Shown: in pieces, positions 4,401 through 6,237 of the stretch
Layout: the number at the start of each line of letters is the position of its first letter
Position numbering within the stretch: position 1 is the first letter of the stretch
Origin: Desulfobacula sp.
Lineage (GTDB): Bacteria; Desulfobacterota; Desulfobacteria; Desulfobacterales; Desulfobacteraceae
DNA: 6,237 nucleotides
Assembly: GCA_023144585.1 (NCBI GenBank)
Contig: JAGLFI010000072.1
Location: 1 to 6,237, forward strand
Direction of reading: 5' to 3'
Notes under the pieces: model-generated
Seen by the model: the letters and a program-made list of their open reading frames with translations, nothing else
What the model was told of the DNA's origin: nothing
Database searches by the model: none
Made by a program: the position numbers and the translations under genes

Positions 4401-6237
4401 ATGAATTTAAAAAGAATTTTTTTTATTACAATGATGTTGCTGGTAACACTACCTGCAATCGGTTTTTGCTTTGATGTCACAGCCTCTGTGGATAAAACCC
4501 GGATTTCCCGGGATGATTCTGTTCTTTTAAGGGTGATGTCTAATGGTGGCAAGGCAGAGCTGGATCTTTTCGTGGTCAAGGATTTCAAGGTGATACCCCG
4601 GGGATCTTCTTCAAGTTATAATTATATTAATGGAAAATCTGAAAGAAAGGCAACCTATCAATTTGTTCTTATTCCGCTATCAAAAGGAGAATTAAAGATT
4701 CCTGCCATAAAAGCTACAAGGAAGGGTCAAACAGCCTTTACCAGGCAAATCGTCATCCAGGTATCAGACCAGGTAGTGAACCCCAATGATGTTAAGGCAT
4801 TGTTTGCCAGAGCCGATATGACAAACACCCGTCTTTTTGTAGGTGAGCAGGCAGTTTATACATTGAAGTTTTTTACTTCAAAAAGATTGTCAGGTTTGGG
4901 GTTTGAAAAGCCGCCTGAATTTAACGGACTTTCATCAAAAGCATTTGAAAAAGAAAAAACCTATACTCAGAATATCAATGGGTTACTTTACCAAGTGACC
5001 CAAGTCAATTATATCATTATCCCTGCAACTCCTGGAATATTCAATATCGATCCTGCGGTTCTGATTGCCAATGTGATGGTGAAATCAAAGCGTGATCCCC
5101 TGTTTGATTCTTTTTTTTCGTCTAACAGTTTTAAATCCGTACGGGTGGTTTCAAACCCGGTGAAATTTGAAGTCTCGCCTATGCCCCCATATCAGGGTAA
5201 AGGTAAATTTTCCGGACTTGTGGGTCGTTTTGATATTAAGGGGAATATGGATAAAACGAGTTTTAACGCCGGTGAATTGACGACGTTTACCATTAAAATT
5301 TCAGGATCAGGAAATATCATGGACGCAGGCCTCCCTGAAATTGACCTGGATATTAATGCATTCAAAGTGTATGACGACAATCCAATTGAAACCATTCATC
5401 TGACAAAAACCGGTTATGAAGGCTTTAAGATATTCAAAAAAGCCATTGTTCCTGTTAATCCGGGAAAATATGTAATCAAACAGATTCCATTGGTCTATTT
5501 TGATGTGGACAAAAAAGTCTATCAGACGGTTTCAACAGATCAGATTCAGCTTGATGTTACGCCTTCTGAAGAGATGTACCTTGCCACCCACTCATTAGAT
5601 CGGTCAATGGATAAATCTGTTGTTAAACAAGAGGTCTCCCTTGTCAATAAAGATATCCTGGAAATAAAAGAAGGGCTTGTGGTATTGGAGGATTACAAGG
5701 AGATAGATCCTTTCCTTTTTATTTTATTGCTGTCAATTCCTGCAATCTTGTTTTCAGGGGTTAAACTTTTTACCGTGGTTACAAAAAAGGAATTATCTGT
5801 TGAAAAAGTAATGGAAGACAAGGCAAGGCATCATCTTAAACAGGCCAAAAAAAAAGACGGAGAGGATAAAGTAAGACATCTTTATTCAAGCCTGGTGGCG
5901 CTTATCCTGGCCAAGGGAAAACAAAAGGGCGAAACCGTTACGATAAGAGAAGCTCAAACCATTTTAATCGAGGCCCGGGTAGATGAGATCCAAATAGACC
6001 AGATCATTCATCTGCTGGAAAAAATTGAATCTGTCCGGTTTGGGGGAAAGCAGATTGATGAAAATAAAGGAAATCAGCTTTTTTTAAAGGCAAAGCAGAT
6101 GATGAAACTGCTTTGCCTTGCATTGGTTTGTCTGGGAGTGTTTTCTTTTGTCCCTCAAAAAGTAATAGCCGATTCCACAGCCACATTTATAGATGGGATT
6201 AAAAATTACAAAGCCGGTCATTTCAAACAGGCGGCTA
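4401..6237 (+). CDS. batD: BatD, with in-frame BatE-like TPR start; partial at right edge
   Basis: The frame from ATG 4401 has no stop to the window end, giving 612 residues so far. A signal peptide (NLKRIFF... to about residue 21-23) is followed by a beta-rich BatD ectodomain of repeated Ig-like units. Landmarks are 'ASVDKTRISRDDSVLLRV' near the N-terminus, VGEQAVYTLKFFTSKRL at about 147-163 and 'TFTIKISGSGN' to 'LPEIDLD' at about 295-315. A membrane helix lies at 438-457, then a basic cytoplasmic helical domain to about 566. A normal BatD would end there. Instead the frame goes on through MMKLLCLALV, a second hydrophobic helix (569-584) with VIA before Asp, and 'FIDGIKNYKAGHFKQAA', the first TPR helices of a BatE-type protein. 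The start is four bases after batB with only a weak SD, so translation is probably coupled. The BatD call is firm; the fusion needs checking because a single-base change near 6079-6085 would split the gene. Confidence 0.9.
   Translation, partial: MNLKRIFFITMMLLVTLPAIGFCFDVTASVDKTRISRDDSVLLRVMSNGGKAELDLFVVKDFKVIPRGSSSSYNYINGKSERKATYQFVLIPLSKGELKIPAIKATRKGQTAFTRQIVIQVSDQVVNPNDVKALFARADMTNTRLFVGEQAVYTLKFFTSKRLSGLGFEKPPEFNGLSSKAFEKEKTYTQNINGLLYQVTQVNYIIIPATPGIFNIDPAVLIANVMVKSKRDPLFDSFFSSNSFKSVRVVSNPVKFEVSPMPPYQGKGKFSGLVGRFDIKGNMDKTSFNAGELTTFTIKISGSGNIMDAGLPEIDLDINAFKVYDDNPIETIHLTKTGYEGFKIFKKAIVPVNPGKYVIKQIPLVYFDVDKKVYQTVSTDQIQLDVTPSEEMYLATHSLDRSMDKSVVKQEVSLVNKDILEIKEGLVVLEDYKEIDPFLFILLLSIPAILFSGVKLFTVVTKKELSVEKVMEDKARHHLKQAKKKDGEDKVRHLYSSLVALILAKGKQKGETVTIREAQTILIEARVDEIQIDQIIHLLEKIESVRFGGKQIDENKGNQLFLKAKQMMKLLCLALVCLGVFSFVPQKVIADSTATFIDGIKNYKAGHFKQAA
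5847..5855 (+). other. A9 tract in the BatD cytoplasmic domain
   Basis: Nine A bases encode Lys483-485 just after the membrane helix of BatD, phased as A_AAA_AAA before G. Gain of one A (or a -1 ribosomal shift) leads to TAA within about eight codons, and loss of one A also leads to TAA within about nine. Slippage here would give BatD lacking its cytoplasmic domain and the TPR part. Confidence 0.55.
6066..6071 (+). promoter_or_regulatory. SD-like AAAGGA upstream of the heptamer at 6080
   Basis: AAAGGA lies inside the batD frame, eight bases before T_TTT_TTA. No start codon follows at a usual distance, so it is not an ordinary ribosome-binding site. In E. coli dnaX an internal SD a little upstream of the slippery heptamer stimulates a -1 shift. 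A similar role here is inference only. Confidence 0.35.
6080..6086 (+). other. Slippery heptamer T_TTT_TTA in batD
   Basis: The batD frame reads CTT TTT TTA, so the heptamer is in the X_XXY_YYZ phase needed for a -1 shift; U_UUU_UUA is the heptamer used at the HIV-1 gag-pol site. It sits in a T7 tract (6079-6085). A -1 shift would add 38 codons ending at TAA 6200-6202. Loss of one T gives CTT TTT TAA, an immediate stop. Function is unproven. Confidence 0.45.
6086..6090 (+). promoter_or_regulatory. Candidate internal ribosome-binding site for a BatE start
   Basis: AAAGG lies eight bases before ATG 6099 and eleven before ATG 6102, both in the batD frame. The spacing is good and the product would begin with a signal peptide. 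Four of the five bases lie in the 5' arm of the hairpin at 6087-6119, so access could depend on RNA folding or on ribosomes passing through from batD. Confidence 0.5.
6087..6119 (+). repeat. Perfect 12-bp inverted repeat around ATGATG
   Basis: The arms AAGGCAAAGCAG (6087-6098) and CTGCTTTGCCTT (6108-6119) are exact reverse complements with a 9-base loop, ATGATGAAA. The SD-like AAGG is in the 5' arm and both candidate BatE start codons are in the loop. There is no T-run after the hairpin on either strand, so it is not an intrinsic terminator. It may be a translation-control or pausing hairpin. Confidence 0.85.
6099..6237 (+). other. BatE-like segment: signal-peptide-like helix plus first TPR, partial
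   Basis: Residues 567-612 of the batD frame look like the N-terminus of a stand-alone BatE: MMK, a hydrophobic core (LLCLALVCLGVFSF), a polar end with a possible signal peptidase I site (VIA before Asp), then 'FIDGIKNYKAGHFKQAA', a TPR helix A and turn into helix B. BatE normally has TPRs and often a C-terminal SH3-like domain; that part is outside the window. It may be translated as part of BatD, from its own start, or both. Only about 20 residues of the TPR are visible, so the BatE label rests partly on gene order. Confidence 0.6.

Noticed and set aside
4863..4881. 7-bp inverted repeat TTGAAGT / ACTTCAA with a T5 loop in batD
   Set aside because: Short, AT-rich, inside coding sequence, and about one such repeat is expected by chance in a window of this size.
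6087..6119. Hairpin read as an intrinsic terminator
   Set aside because: No T-run follows the stem on either strand (+ strand continues GCATTGG; on the - strand an A-run follows), and the coding frame continues through it.
6004..6186. Open frame of 60 codons on the - strand across the BatD/BatE junction
   Set aside because: It is antisense to a well-supported reading frame with no recognisable features.

Overview
This window is one strand of a dense, co-directional operon of the MoxR/Bat type (Bat stands for 'Bacteroides aerotolerance'; the real role of these systems is not settled). All genes read on the + strand with gaps of 15 bases or less, so there is no room for internal promoters or terminators. 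The ends of the window cut through the first gene (moxR, only its C-terminus) and the last (batD, open at the right edge). The moderately AT-rich composition (about 40 % G+C by eye), the gene order and the protein style suit an anaerobic Gram-negative bacterium such as a Desulfobacterota/Desulfobacterales member. That taxonomic guess is inference, not proof.

Layout: 1-195 is the C-terminal lid of a MoxR AAA+ ATPase. 211-1089 is a soluble DUF58 protein with a von Willebrand A (VWA)-like fold. 1090-1632 is a single-pass DUF4381-like membrane protein. 1632-2639 is BatA (VWA). 2642-4396 is BatB, with VWA fused to a periplasmic TPR domain (the BatC module). 4401 to the right edge is BatD, which runs without a stop into what looks like the start of BatE (signal-peptide-like segment plus first TPR). 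No stretch longer than 15 bases lacks a coding frame.

How they may work together (family knowledge plus topology inferred here): the MoxR ATPase and the DUF58 protein act in the cytoplasm as a chaperone-like pair. The DUF4381 protein carries a cytoplasmic domain on one membrane anchor. BatA and BatB place metal-binding VWA domains in the periplasm. BatD contributes a large periplasmic beta-rich ectodomain and a cytoplasmic helical tail. The TPR modules (BatC and BatE type) supply periplasmic protein-protein contacts.

The most unusual spot is the BatD/BatE junction at about 6066-6119. Within 55 bases it holds an SD-like AAAGGA, the heptamer T_TTT_TTA in the frameshift-competent phase, a second SD-like AAAGG, a double start codon ATGATG, and a perfect 12-bp inverted repeat whose 9-base loop begins with that ATGATG. 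Shortening the T7 tract by one base would end batD at once with TAA and leave a well-formed separate batE. The junction could therefore be a true fusion, a recoding or slippage switch, an internal translation start, or a sequencing or assembly indel. These readings are given separately below.
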